This document shows, one piece after another, positions 10,701-18,788 of a DNA stretch of 64,000 nucleotides. The stretch is taken from NCBI RefSeq assembly GCF_020905335.1, contig NZ_JAJJMN010000001.1:3906001-3970000 (forward strand). The letters run 5' to 3'. This DNA comes from Flavobacterium lipolyticum (GTDB taxonomy: Bacteria > Bacteroidota > Bacteroidia > Flavobacteriales > Flavobacteriaceae). Each line of letters opens with the position of its first letter. Positions within the stretch are counted from its first letter, which is position 1. Position numbers and translations under genes: made by a program. The notes beneath the pieces are model-generated. The model was not told the origin of the DNA, did no database searches, and saw only the letters and a program-made list of their open reading frames with translations.

Positions 10701-12524
10701 CACATAAAATTTGGTTTGACCGTTAAATTGATTTTGCATAATGTTAATGGCAACATCAACTTTCAGACTTGCTGATACATCTGTAGCGACCAAAGCAATT
10801 TCGTTAATGGTAACCGGAAAATTACTTACTGCAGCATCTTTTTCCTGAATGTGTTTGTAACCGAAATAGTCTGCCGTCAGATAGGGAACAACAGTTTGCA
10901 GGGTTAAATTCTGGAAAATAATTCCTTTAAAATTTATGGCTTCTTTTTTCTCGCCTTCTGCATCAGTTGATCCGGATGATTTAGTTGGTGATGCAACAAG
11001 TTCGGCTGCGGTGGTATTTTTATTACTTCCTTTTAAAGCTAAACTTCCGTAAAGAACCGCTTTTGGTAAAAACTTTCCATCCTTTACCTTTAGTTCCAGA
11101 TAGGAGTTTTTTTCTAAAGAGGCGGTTGCCTTAAAAGCCTGAAAACAAATGTTGTTTGTTACATCAGCCTTAAGGATATATTCGTTGTCTACAGGATTTA
11201 TGATGGCATTGTAAGCCAATCTTCCTCTCGATTTTGGATCACATTGCGTATTTTCTTCCGAAGAAACCGGCAGAACAATTTCACCATTAAAGGCGGCCGC
11301 TGTTAATGAGTTGGCTCTAAATTCCATCTCAATATGGTCCAATGAAAATTGCCAGCCCGAAGCACTTCCTTCTTTAAGACTAAAAACATTATCACCAGAA
11401 AATTTACCAGAAACCCCCATTCTGTCAATTAAGAGATTGGCGGCTTCAAATTTAACTCTCTTGTTCTCGTCTCTCTTATTAAACTGTTCCGGTAATACGA
11501 CTTTCAGGGATTTGACATAAAAACCTCTCCATAATTTTTCGTTACCGGGCACCAGATAATCTTTGACATAATCCGCATCCGGCCATTCAATTTTATCCGA
11601 GTTCCTGATGTCGCTTAAATCGATTACAGCATTGTTTAGCTCAAAAGCAGGGCCTTTGCCCTTATATGATGTCAATTGAAATTTAGGTAATGATATTTCA
11701 ATCAAAATATCATTCCAATTGGAAACTATGGTTTGAAATGAACCTCGTACGCGGGTCGGAGCGGGAATAAGCCTGTAATCATTATCAACCGGTTCAAGAT
11801 AGGCTCTTGAAAATTCAACATCCGCCGCAATTCCCAGTTCCTTAAAACCATTACAGTCAATCGTTACATAAGTCTTTTTTTCTACAAGTCCTGTAGACAT
11901 CTCCATGCCTCCTTTTAAAATAAGTAAGGAGTTTTGACCATTTATATTAATGGGAACGTCACCCAGTAAAACCAAGTTCGTAGCCCCAACCAATCCGCCT
12001 TTGTGAGAAAGTTTAATACCATTAGCCCCAAAAAACAACTCTTTTGGTCTTCCAAGTGAGTCATGCTGTGGAATTACAATTTTCACAAAAGCAGTCAGCT
12101 CTGTATATTCCGGAGTAAATTTGGCGCTGCTAATGCCAAGCATATATTGGATTCCTCCTATGGTCTTTTTTATACCAAGAGGAAGCATCGATAATTTTTT
12201 AGGCTCTAAAAAATCTGTAAGGTTATCGTTTTTGGCAATCTCCTTAAAAACAGACATGGCCAGATCACGATCTTTATTGATCTCCTGTGAAACTGGGAAG
12301 TTCTTTTTTAGAAACTCATTGGTGAATTCGCTTTTTGGAGTTTGGTAATAACTAAGCGAATTGTTGAGAAGACCAATTTCGTCTTTGGGAAGATTTTTAG
12401 AAATAAAAACTTTCTTTGAATTGGTGATGGTATCGGTGTAAGTATTAGAAAAGCAATTGATGCTGACTAAAAATAAAATAATACATACGATAAAAGGAAA
12501 TAACTTAAGAGTAGTTTTTTTCAA
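7797..12524 (-). CDS. Very large exported protein of unknown function (1575 aa), TTG start
   Basis: I do not recognise a family. The only workable start is TTG at 12524: an in-frame stop lies two codons upstream (12528-12530), and the first internal ATG would lose the signal peptide (MKKTTLKLFPFIVCIILFLV...). The mature part is long, beta-rich and glycine-rich, with repeated short amphipathic strands and few cysteines. A proline cluster (SPPPP) lies near residue 930. The middle (about 600-1130) reads like a continuous beta-solenoid or barrel-like fold (GGVKFKGSITIMD, GSVSADFTGGIKVEA). The C-terminal 400 residues look like separate beta domains. It heads the six-gene surface operon. It could be a structural or secretion component; this is inference. 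Confidence 0.85.
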   Translation of the reverse strand: MKKTTLKLFPFIVCIILFLVSINCFSNTYTDTITNSKKVFISKNLPKDEIGLLNNSLSYYQTPKSEFTNEFLKKNFPVSQEINKDRDLAMSVFKEIAKNDNLTDFLEPKKLSMLPLGIKKTIGGIQYMLGISSAKFTPEYTELTAFVKIVIPQHDSLGRPKELFFGANGIKLSHKGGLVGATNLVLLGDVPININGQNSLLILKGGMEMSTGLVEKKTYVTIDCNGFKELGIAADVEFSRAYLEPVDNDYRLIPAPTRVRGSFQTIVSNWNDILIEISLPKFQLTSYKGKGPAFELNNAVIDLSDIRNSDKIEWPDADYVKDYLVPGNEKLWRGFYVKSLKVVLPEQFNKRDENKRVKFEAANLLIDRMGVSGKFSGDNVFSLKEGSASGWQFSLDHIEMEFRANSLTAAAFNGEIVLPVSSEENTQCDPKSRGRLAYNAIINPVDNEYILKADVTNNICFQAFKATASLEKNSYLELKVKDGKFLPKAVLYGSLALKGSNKNTTAAELVASPTKSSGSTDAEGEKKEAINFKGIIFQNLTLQTVVPYLTADYFGYKHIQEKDAAVSNFPVTINEIALVATDVSASLKVDVAINIMQNQFNGQTKFYVVGKFDREKGIQKWKYDHLKFEEIKVAADLGGVKFKGSITIMDNDPVYGNGFKGSVSADFTGGIKVEANAIFGSTTFRYWYVDAMVDNLNIPAGAITFKGFGGGAYYQMKKDGFSSSFVASKSNYVPDADSGLGVKAMIKFAGTATANAFWGGAGFEIAFNKHGGLNRISIYGEGHVMQPFEIPGADEITKALQTVTENESLMGAVASEVLKTNNLSAAAEQLYPNDVKNSMGINAFAAIEYDFRAKTLHGTFDLYIDTPGGFIKGRASGNRAGWAVLHFGPDKWYIRAGTPTDRLGIKLAIGSIEVEAGGYFMLGDDIPGSPPPPDIVAQLLKVDVAKLNYMRDENSIASGKGFAFGSDFSIKTGNLSFLMFYANFQAGFGFDIMVKDYGEAQCKGSGQIGINGWYANGQSYAYLQGELGINIKLFFIRKKISIIKGGGAVLLQAKLPNPVWIRGYMAGEFSLLGGAVKGSFRFKLEFGEQCEFISANPLEGLKSIADITPAQGTKEVDVFTIPQVGFNMPVDKNFNIEGDDGIKTYRLKLEEYTIKNGGVPVIGTLSWNKTNDLVSFNSSEILPEKSELTLTVKVSFQEYKNGSWQTILDQGQVAMETETRTFTTGVAPNNIPVNNIAYCYPVFDQKYVYQNESKEAYMVLKTGQAYLFNLKPGQSQKAFYKTGNKTVNGTISYNTALKKVIVSLPVLERVKLYNLSLMTLETLKDANTNLNESFEKQDLGSNANVEVKSNKLGETLTGGQGVELLQYNFNTSQYNTFQEKIAAKKPRKTHTEIIEADQHALNAENSSTEPFDEIEIAGSPKTLNIPLVNVEAILDDSYFKNDIYPLIYKGYPLEADFTLNRNTNILGNPPIRGVEILTWYLADLTNNPKSSDLRERLPYRYNLPFYYKDDFIKIQYKIINKYINSLNQAMISKYHYIMNGTFPMIKDGPYNVRLNYTLPGGQAGTSSIFTFNKTD

Positions 12525-12755
12525 GTCTTAGTAGGTTTGGTTGGTATTAGGCAATATAGTAGCGCGTTAACGGATCTAAAGCAACTTCTTTAGGGGGACC
12601 AAATAGTTGTTGTTGTTTTTAATAGAAAGAAAATGGTTTATTGAGGCTATAACTTCTTTTCAAAACATTCGATTTCAGGTACAGAGCCACAGGAAAAAGA
12701 CTCTTTTTATTTGCATTCATGTAAGTATCAAATGTTGGTTTTGTTAAATTTTTGC

Positions 12756-12763
12756 CAAACATA
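12756..12763 (-). promoter_or_regulatory. Possible -7 box for the surface operon
   Basis: The 339-base gap between this operon and yebC holds a TATGTTTG on the minus strand, matching the Bacteroidetes TAnnTTTG -7 consensus. There is no convincing -33 element, and the resulting untranslated leader would be over 200 bases. Apart from this and the yebC terminator, I see nothing else in the gap. Confidence 0.25.
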
Positions 12764-12805
12764 AACAATCTCTGAATTTATTCTTTACGGCTTTCCACAT
12801 TATGG

Positions 12806-12836
12806 CAAAAAAAAACCCCAGATTGCTCAGGAGTTT
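12806..12836 (-). terminator. Intrinsic terminator of yebC
   Basis: Read on the minus strand, AAACUCC pairs with GGGGUUU (one G-U pair) around a 10-base loop. A run of U residues follows. It begins 27 bases past the yebC stop. Confidence 0.75.
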
Positions 12837-12863
12837 GATTTGTAAAATAAAAAATGTAAGTTT

Positions 12864-13577
12864 TTACTCTTCTTTCATTGTGTGATAAACGTTCATCACG
12901 TCATCATCTTCTTCGATTTTTTCGATTAGTTTTTCAACGTCTGCAATTTGAGCTTCCGTAAGTTCTTTTGTAATTTGAGGAATACGCTCAAATCCTGAAG
13001 ATAAGATTTCCAGACCTCTGTTTTCCAGTTCTTTTTGTAAAGCTCCGAAGCTTCCAAAAGGGGCGTAGATTAAAATTCCGTCTTCGTCTTCAAAAACTTC
13101 CTCAGCACCAAAATCAATTAGTTCTAACTCTAATTCTTCGGCATCAATTTCACCTTTTGCAATTCTGAAATTACAGGTATGATCAAACATAAACTCAACA
13201 GAACCCTGTGTTCCCATTGTTCCGTTGCACTTATTAAAATAGCTTCTGATATTTGCTACCGTTCTGTTATTGTTGTCAGATGCTGTTTCAATTAAAATCG
13301 CAATTCCGTGCGGAGCATATCCTTCAAACAAAATTTCTTTATAGTTGGCAGTATCTTTATTACTTGCATTTTTTATGGCACGCTCCACATTGTCCTTAGG
13401 CATGTTGGCGGCTTTTGCATTTTGTATTACAGCTCTTAATCTAGAATTGGCCTCCGGGTTGGGACCACCTTCTTTAACGGCCATAACGATATCTTTACCA
13501 ATTCGGGTAAATGTTTTAGCCATTGCTGACCAACGTTTCATTTTTCTTCCTTTTCTAAATTCGAACGCTCTTCCCAT
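12864..13577 (-). CDS. yebC: YebC/PmpR (TACO1) family protein
   Basis: 237 residues, the usual length. The N-terminus (MGRAFEFRKGRKMKRW) is the form typical of Bacteroidetes. It is followed by the family's conserved helical domain (NMPKDNVERAIKNA) and the FEGYAPHGIAILIE strand of domain 2. The C-terminus is acidic (KIEEDDDVMNVYHTM). The family was described as DNA-binding regulators; recent work links members to translation through polyproline and other hard stretches, so the role here is either. The gene is monocistronic, with its own promoter and terminator. Confidence 0.96.
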   Translation of the reverse strand: MGRAFEFRKGRKMKRWSAMAKTFTRIGKDIVMAVKEGGPNPEANSRLRAVIQNAKAANMPKDNVERAIKNASNKDTANYKEILFEGYAPHGIAILIETASDNNNRTVANIRSYFNKCNGTMGTQGSVEFMFDHTCNFRIAKGEIDAEELELELIDFGAEEVFEDEDGILIYAPFGSFGALQKELENRGLEILSSGFERIPQITKELTEAQIADVEKLIEKIEEDDDVMNVYHTMKEE

Positions 13578-13600
13578 TTCTAATTTTTAGTTTTGTGTGG

Positions 13601-13632
13601 CAAAAATACGGTTATTCCTTATTTTTCCAAAA
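13601..13632 (-). promoter_or_regulatory. Promoter of yebC
   Basis: On the minus strand a TTTTG at 13632-13628 and a TATTTTTG at 13608-13601 are 19 bases apart. This fits the Bacteroidetes -33/-7 arrangement. The -7 box lies 23 bases from the ATG. Confidence 0.6.
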
Positions 13633-13747
13633 TCAATTGAATTCTTTTTTAGTGATAGTTAGGGCTTAGAGGTTAAAAAGTTTAAAGTTTACGGTTTAAG
13701 GTTATCCGAATTCCCTTTTGTAAAGTAGAAAGTCTAACGTCCAATGC

Positions 13748-13792
13748 CTACAGCCTACAGCTTATAGCGTATAGCTTAAAGCTTATAGCCTA
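13748..13792. repeat. Low-complexity CTTATAGC/CTTAAAGC repeat
   Basis: Short degenerate units (CCTACAGCTTATAGCG, TATAGCTTAAAGCTTATAGCC) fill the space just past the S41 protease stop. A related TTTAAGCTTTAGGC repeat occurs between thrB and thrC. Confidence 0.6.
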
Positions 13793-13795
13793 GAA

Positions 13796-15826
13796 CTATT
13801 TCCAAGCATTAAACTCATTAATAACATTTACAGCTTCATTTAGATAGGGATTCGTTTTTAGATTGTCGATCTGATATTGGTTGATTGTTTTGTCATTAGG
13901 GTATACCCCCAGTAGAAACTGATTTACCGTAGAGTTATACACATCCAGAGGATTGTTTTCATCGTTAAAAGTTGTGATTTCGGTCCAAAGTGAGTTCACT
14001 ACTTTTTTCTGTTTGAAGACCGCATCTAGAGTCATCGGAATTTCCGCTTTTGGAGTATTGATAAGTTTGTCAATTTTTTGATTGATTTCTTTTATGTTAT
14101 TGAAAAAATAATTGTCTGCCAATCTTGTTGTACTAGTTTGGGCCAGTTTGTCGATTAGGGCTCTTTTTACGTAAGGCTTGAATTTTAAAGACGGTGTAAT
14201 ACTATCATTTTTAATGGCGGTAGGGAAATTGCTTTCTCGTTGATAAACATTTTCATAGAATTCAGGAAGAATTACATCCGGTTTTACTCCAATATATTGA
14301 TGACTTTTACCTGTAACTCTGTAAAATTTGTTGATTGTAATTTTTAAAAAATCAGTGTTTTTAGTTTCGTCAAGCGAGAGAATCGTTTGCATGGTCGCTT
14401 TCCCAAGGGTAGTACTTCCTAATAATAAAGCACGGTTATAATCCTGCAATATAGAGGAAAAGAATTCACTTGCCGAGGCAGTATTGCTATTGACCAGAAT
14501 GACTATCGGACCTTTATAAATCAAACCTTTATAGGGATCATTAATAATCGATTTTCCCTGATTACGATCTACAACTATAGAAAGTGGTCCATAGTCAATA
14601 AACATTCCGGCTAGTTTTATCGCTTCTTCCATCGATCCGCCACCATTGTCAATTAAATCAATTACGAGTCCCTTAATATTGTCTCTTTCCAGTTTTATAA
14701 CTTCGCGAGCCACATCATCAGCACAACCTTTGCGACTATTGCCTTCTAAGTCAGCGTAAAAACTTGGAATTTTGATGTACCCAATTTTACTTTCCTTTCC
14801 AATAATAAAGCTAAAAACAGAATTCTCTTCGTCTTTCATCACCTTTTTTTCGATATAAACATCAAAGCTTTTACCGGAGTTTCGTTTTAAAGTTAGGGTG
14901 ATGCTTTTGTTAGATTCCGATAAAATCAAAGTTGAGATGGATTCCAGCGAAGCACAGGAAACTTGTAAAGTTTCTTTTTGATTGGATATTGAAATGATCT
15001 GATCGCCTTTTTTGACCTGACCTGTTTGATAAGCAGGACCATTAGGATCAACTTCGGCTACAATGATTTCATTCTTTTCATTTAAATTGACAGTCATTCC
15101 TAAAGATAAATGTTCTTTAGAGAGTGAAGCAACAAAGCTCGTTTTAGAATCGTCACTAAAATAGGCAGAATGCGGATCAAAGTAGTTACAAAAGAAATTG
15201 TAGAACTTTTCTTCCTGTCTAATATTTGTCTCTAAAAGCGTATTGATTCGGCATATTTCATTGGATAAAATTAGTTTCTTTGATTTGAGCTCTATCGACT
15301 GAAAATTGACTTTAATTGAATCTAAATTGTCACTTAGTTCGGCTATCTCATCCAAAATCTGGTAGCGAATTTTTTTAAGCCATACTTTTTCAAGGTTTTC
15401 TTTTTTAAGATAAAAAGGAAATGATTTTTTATAAAATCGGATAGTATCTGTTTTGCTGTAATCAATAGGTTCAGTTTGAATTTTTTCAAGAACCTTTTTT
15501 GTTCTCAAAAGACTTTCTTTGTATTTGGAAGTAATATCGGCTAAAAAACTGCAATCATTACTAAGAATAAAATCGTCCAGGTTTGTGCGGTATTTCTTTG
15601 CCATTTCATCATACTCCGTTTTAAAAAAAATATTTCGGGAAGGATCTAATTCGTTGATCAGATTATCAAAAACAAAAATCGACAAGCTATCATCAACAGG
15701 TTTTGGTCGGATGTGCTCTTCCTGAATAACGGCATTTATTTTGTTGACTATTTCGCACGTGGGATTTCCACTTTGACTAAATAGAATATTTGTGGTTAGA
15801 ATCAACACCAGTGCTATTTTTTTCAT
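13796..15826 (-). CDS. S41 family C-terminal processing peptidase with PDZ domain
   Basis: 676 residues. A signal peptide (MKKIALVLILTTNILFS, then QS) points to export. An N-terminal helical region of about 220 residues (the part found in tail-specific proteases) is followed by a PDZ domain at roughly 235-325 (LGMTVNL..., GPAYQTGQVKKGDQIISI). The S41 catalytic domain follows. The nucleophile is the serine in NTASASEF near residue 450, and the general base is the lysine of LGKATMQ near 474. A C-terminal extension follows. It should cleave unfolded or tagged proteins in the periplasm. No operon partner is evident. Confidence 0.93.
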   Translation of the reverse strand: MKKIALVLILTTNILFSQSGNPTCEIVNKINAVIQEEHIRPKPVDDSLSIFVFDNLINELDPSRNIFFKTEYDEMAKKYRTNLDDFILSNDCSFLADITSKYKESLLRTKKVLEKIQTEPIDYSKTDTIRFYKKSFPFYLKKENLEKVWLKKIRYQILDEIAELSDNLDSIKVNFQSIELKSKKLILSNEICRINTLLETNIRQEEKFYNFFCNYFDPHSAYFSDDSKTSFVASLSKEHLSLGMTVNLNEKNEIIVAEVDPNGPAYQTGQVKKGDQIISISNQKETLQVSCASLESISTLILSESNKSITLTLKRNSGKSFDVYIEKKVMKDEENSVFSFIIGKESKIGYIKIPSFYADLEGNSRKGCADDVAREVIKLERDNIKGLVIDLIDNGGGSMEEAIKLAGMFIDYGPLSIVVDRNQGKSIINDPYKGLIYKGPIVILVNSNTASASEFFSSILQDYNRALLLGSTTLGKATMQTILSLDETKNTDFLKITINKFYRVTGKSHQYIGVKPDVILPEFYENVYQRESNFPTAIKNDSITPSLKFKPYVKRALIDKLAQTSTTRLADNYFFNNIKEINQKIDKLINTPKAEIPMTLDAVFKQKKVVNSLWTEITTFNDENNPLDVYNSTVNQFLLGVYPNDKTINQYQIDNLKTNPYLNEAVNVINEFNAWK

Positions 15827-15932
15827 AAATGTAAATCTTCGTTCAGACTAAAATTACGCTTATTTTTTTATAAAATCTTATTCTTTTCTAAAAATTCTTA
15901 CATTCAGATGATTTTTTTCTGCGGAGTTTTCA

Positions 15933-15989
15933 CCACGAATTCACGAATTTGGCGGGCTTTTTTATTTACAATCATTCGTGAATTCGTGG
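15933..15989. repeat. Perfect 16-bp inverted repeat (CCACGAATTCACGAAT)
   Basis: Arms at 15933-15948 and 15974-15989 are exact reverse complements around a 25-base loop. It sits between convergent-free ends (S41 protease promoter side and gcvT terminator), so it is an intergenic palindromic repeat rather than an operator. A related CACGAACTAC/GTAATCCGTG hairpin ends the pectate lyase gene. Confidence 0.8.
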
Positions 15990-16006
15990 CAAAGAAAACA
16001 GGGTAT

Positions 16007-16041
16007 AAAAAAAATGCATTACTTATCAGGCAATGCATTTT
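16007..16041 (-). terminator. Intrinsic terminator of gcvT
   Basis: AAAATGCATT and AATGCATTTT pair around an 11-base loop. On the minus strand the stem is followed by a run of U. It starts 22 bases after the gcvT stop. Confidence 0.75.
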
Positions 16042-16063
16042 CTAATTTTATAGAGATAAAAAT

Positions 16064-17146
16064 CTATTTTTTGTAAAAAGGAAGTTTAACCACTTTAGCA
16101 GCTACATCATTTTTTCTGATTCTGATAAAGATATCGCTGTCAACAGCACTATTATTTACCGTAACATATCCTAATCCAATACCTTTGTTCATAGAAGGTG
16201 ACATAGTTCCTGATGTAACTATACCAATCACAGCACCTGAAGCATCTACAATCTCGTAGTCATGTCTTGGTACCGCACGCTCCTGCATTTCAAAAGCAAT
16301 TAGTTTTCGGGTAACACCTTCTTCTTTTTGTTTTTTCAGATTTTCAGAATTAGTAAAATCTTTAGTAAACTTAGTAATCCAGCCTAATCCGGCCTCTAAA
16401 GGTGAAGTAGCATCGTTAATATCATTTCCGTACAAACAGAATCCCATTTCAAGACGTAAGGTATCACGAGCAGCTAATCCGATAGGTTTAATTCCGAAAG
16501 CGGCACCCGCTTCGAAAACTTTATTCCAGATAGCTTCAGCGTCGGCATTTTTACAGTAAATTTCAAATCCACCAGAACCGGTATAGCCAGTTGCAGAAAT
16601 GATTACATCGTTGAATCCTGCAAAATCAGCCACTTCAAAATGATAATACGTAATTGCTCCTAAGTCGATAGAAGATAAAGGCTGCATCGCTTCAACCGCT
16701 TTTGGTCCCTGAATGGCCAATAAAGAATAATCATCAGAAATGTTTTTCATTTCAACACCCAAATCATTGTGCGAAGAAATCCAGTTCCAGTCTTTTTCAA
16801 TATTTGAAGCATTTACAACCAGTAAATACTCTTCTTCTTTCATTTTATATACAATCAAATCATCTACAATTCCACCTTCGTTGTTTGGCAGACAAGAATA
16901 TTGTGCTCTTCCGATAGTTAAAGTCGAAGCATCATTTGAAGTTACTTTTTGAATCAAAGCCAAAGCATTTGGACCTGTCAACAAAAATTCTCCCATATGC
17001 GAAACGTCAAAAACGCCCACACTGTTGCGAACTGTTTCGTGTTCAGCATTTACGCCTTCATAGGTAATAGGCATATTGTATCCGGCAAAAGGTAGCATTT
17101 TTGCTCCTAAACTCTCATGTATGTGCGTAAGCGCAGTATTTTTCAT
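16064..17146 (-). CDS. gcvT: Glycine cleavage system aminomethyltransferase (T protein)
   Basis: 360 residues, full length. The family landmarks are present: [16 protein letters not shown] near residue 25, [11 protein letters not shown] near 45, a [12 protein letters not shown] motif near 195, and [13 protein letters not shown] near 230. It transfers the methylene group of the aminomethyl-lipoyl H protein to tetrahydrofolate, releasing ammonia. The genes for the P and H proteins are not adjacent, as is common in Bacteroidetes. It appears to be transcribed alone, with its own -7 box and terminator. Confidence 0.97.
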   Translation of the reverse strand: MKNTALTHIHESLGAKMLPFAGYNMPITYEGVNAEHETVRNSVGVFDVSHMGEFLLTGPNALALIQKVTSNDASTLTIGRAQYSCLPNNEGGIVDDLIVYKMKEEEYLLVVNASNIEKDWNWISSHNDLGVEMKNISDDYSLLAIQGPKAVEAMQPLSSIDLGAITYYHFEVADFAGFNDVIISATGYTGSGGFEIYCKNADAEAIWNKVFEAGAAFGIKPIGLAARDTLRLEMGFCLYGNDINDATSPLEAGLGWITKFTKDFTNSENLKKQKEEGVTRKLIAFEMQERAVPRHDYEIVDASGAVIGIVTSGTMSPSMNKGIGLGYVTVNNSAVDSDIFIRIRKNDVAAKVVKLPFYKK

Positions 17147-17171
17147 TGTGTTGTTTTATAAAATTGTGTCG

Positions 17172-17179
17172 CAAATTTA
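17172..17179 (-). promoter_or_regulatory. -7 box of gcvT
   Basis: TAAATTTG on the minus strand, 25 bases before the gcvT ATG, matches TAnnTTTG. I do not see a good -33 element. Confidence 0.45.
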
Positions 17180-17385
17180 TTTAAAAAATATCGAAGATTT
17201 ATATACTAAATTAATAAAATTCGCAATATTCTTGCCCAATTTATGCATACGAAGCAATATCCTGTAGTTTGAATAGTTTTTGACGTTTTGGTTTTCTAAG
17301 GAATGAAAGAAACCTGCTAGAGGCAACAGAATCTGATTTTAGAATCTTACGAAGTGTCTACATCTTTATTTTTTATGTAACTTTA

Positions 17386-17547
17386 AGAGTCTGTTTAAAA
17401 TTTATTTTTGAGGTTTATTATCAAAGGATTTTCGAGTGAAACAAGGCAAATTTTTATAGAATAGCAGCGTTATTGTATAAAAATTTGACGAAGTTGTAGC
17501 CGAAAATCATCATAAGAAAGCCAATAAATAAATTTTAAACAGGCTCT
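17386..17547. repeat. 162-bp palindromic, MITE-like element upstream of nnrD
   Basis: The ends AGAGTCTGTTTAAAATTTATT and its reverse complement (ending AATTTTAAACAGGCTCT) match with one difference over 21 bases. Inside, two further nested inverted pairs (GATTTTCG/CGAAAATC and CAAATTTTTATA/TATAAAAATTTG) make almost the whole element one long imperfect hairpin around GCAGCGTTATTG. It carries no reading frame. It ends 19 bases before the nnrD ATG and fills most of the 420-base gap, so any nnrD promoter must lie in it or overlap it. The rest of the gap (17180-17385) shows nothing I can name. Confidence 0.75.
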
Positions 17548-17566
17548 AAATCATTAAATCTGTCCG

Positions 17567-18412
17567 ATGAAAGATCCATTTCTAATTACAAAAGAAGAGG
17601 TTTTAAAATTTCTCCAACCGGTGAATCCTATAACGCATAAGGGACTTCAGGGGCATGCCGTTATCATTGCCGGAAGTTACGGAAAAGTAGGAGCGGCAGT
17701 TTTAGCCTCAAAATCCTGTTTAAAATCGGGTTGCGGACTAGTAACGGTTTTTGTACCCAAATGCGGTTATCAAATCCTGCAGATCTCGATTCCGGAGGTG
17801 ATGGTAATAACCGATGAAAACACTAATTTCCTGACCAGCATTCATCTTCCGTTAGTACCTCAGGCCATCGGAATTGGACCCGGAATAGGAGTGGAACTGG
17901 GTACTCAAAAAGCGCTTTTTGAGTTTTTAAGAGTGAACAAATCTCCTTTAGTACTGGATGCCGATGCTCTGAATATTATGGCAGAAAATTTAACCTGGCT
18001 CGAATTAGTTCCTGAAAATACTATTCTGACACCACATCCGAAAGAACTCGAGCGTTTGATAGGTAAGTGGAATTCGGAATCGGAAAAGTTTCAAAAAACG
18101 ATTGCTTTTTCAGAAAAGTACAAAGTAATCATGGTCATGAAAGGCGCACCAACCTACATCATCATTAAGACTGAGATTTACGAAAACACCACCGGTAATG
18201 CAGCTTTAGCCACTGCCGGAAGCGGAGATACCCTCACAGGAATCATTACGGGTTTACTGGCTCAGGGCTACGAACCTAAATACGCAGCAAAACTAGGCGT
18301 TTTTCTCCACGGACTTACAGCCGATATTGCGTTACCAAAAACAGGTTATGAATCTTTTACAGCTTCTACTATTATTAAGTATTTGGGAAAAGCTTTTTTG
18401 AGCTTGGTTTAA
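17567..18412 (+). CDS. nnrD: ADP/ATP-dependent NAD(P)H-hydrate dehydratase (stand-alone)
   Basis: 281 residues, corresponding to the C-terminal half of YjeF-type proteins. Landmarks are GHAVIIAGSYGKVGAAVLAS near residue 27, LVLDADALNIMA near 127, ILTPHPKELERL near 155, and the catalytic GSGDTLTGI at about 217-225. It repairs hydrated NADH and NADPH. The NnrE epimerase domain that is usually fused at the N-terminus is absent; the start is well defined and no epimerase gene lies next to it. Its 3' end has been duplicated just downstream (see the pseudogene). Confidence 0.93.
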   Translation: MKDPFLITKEEVLKFLQPVNPITHKGLQGHAVIIAGSYGKVGAAVLASKSCLKSGCGLVTVFVPKCGYQILQISIPEVMVITDENTNFLTSIHLPLVPQAIGIGPGIGVELGTQKALFEFLRVNKSPLVLDADALNIMAENLTWLELVPENTILTPHPKELERLIGKWNSESEKFQKTIAFSEKYKVIMVMKGAPTYIIIKTEIYENTTGNAALATAGSGDTLTGIITGLLAQGYEPKYAAKLGVFLHGLTADIALPKTGYESFTASTIIKYLGKAFLSLV

Positions 18413-18474
18413 CCGCAAGGCACGCAAAGTTTTACGCAAAGGTTCGCAAGGTTTTTGTAGATAGCTTTGTAAAC

Positions 18475-18585
18475 TTCCTCCACAGACTAACGGCTGGTAT
18501 TATTTTGTCGACAACAAGTAATGAATCTTTTACGTCTTGTGCTGTTATGAAGTATTTTGGAAAAGCTTTTTTGAGTTTGGTTTAA
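18475..18585 (+). pseudogene. Decayed tandem copy of the nnrD 3' end
   Basis: An ungapped 111-base match to the last 37 codons of nnrD (18302-18412), including the stop codon. The two tails read FLHGLTADIAL...GKAFLSLV and FLHRLTAGIIL...GKAFLSLV, with 23 of 36 residues identical by manual alignment. Both copies are followed by the same stretch, CCGCAAGGCACGCAAAG then TTTTACGCAAAG, so the duplicated unit is gene tail plus intergenic repeat, offset by 173 bases. No start codon or preceding domain exists. The remaining gap to 18788 holds CGCAAAG-type repeats and TCTAAG runs. Confidence 0.85.
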
Positions 18586-18775
18586 CCGCAAGGCACGCAA
18601 AGTTTTACGCAAAGACTCGCAAAGATTTTGCACAAAGCCTTGCGAACCTTTATGCTTTATAAGAATCTTAAAGACAAAACCCTCGCGAACTTTGTGAAAA
18701 AAAAATCTAAGCAGTCTAAGCAGTCTAAGTAAGTCTAATATTCTAAAAATCCAATAATCTAAAAATCTAAATTGC

Positions 18776-18783
18776 TAAGTTTG
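18776..18783 (+). promoter_or_regulatory. Possible -7 box close to the HipA-like gene
   Basis: TAAGTTTG matches TAnnTTTG but ends 5 bases before the ATG at 18789. If used, the mRNA would be nearly leaderless. No -33 element is clear. Confidence 0.3.
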
Positions 18784-18788
18784 TATCT

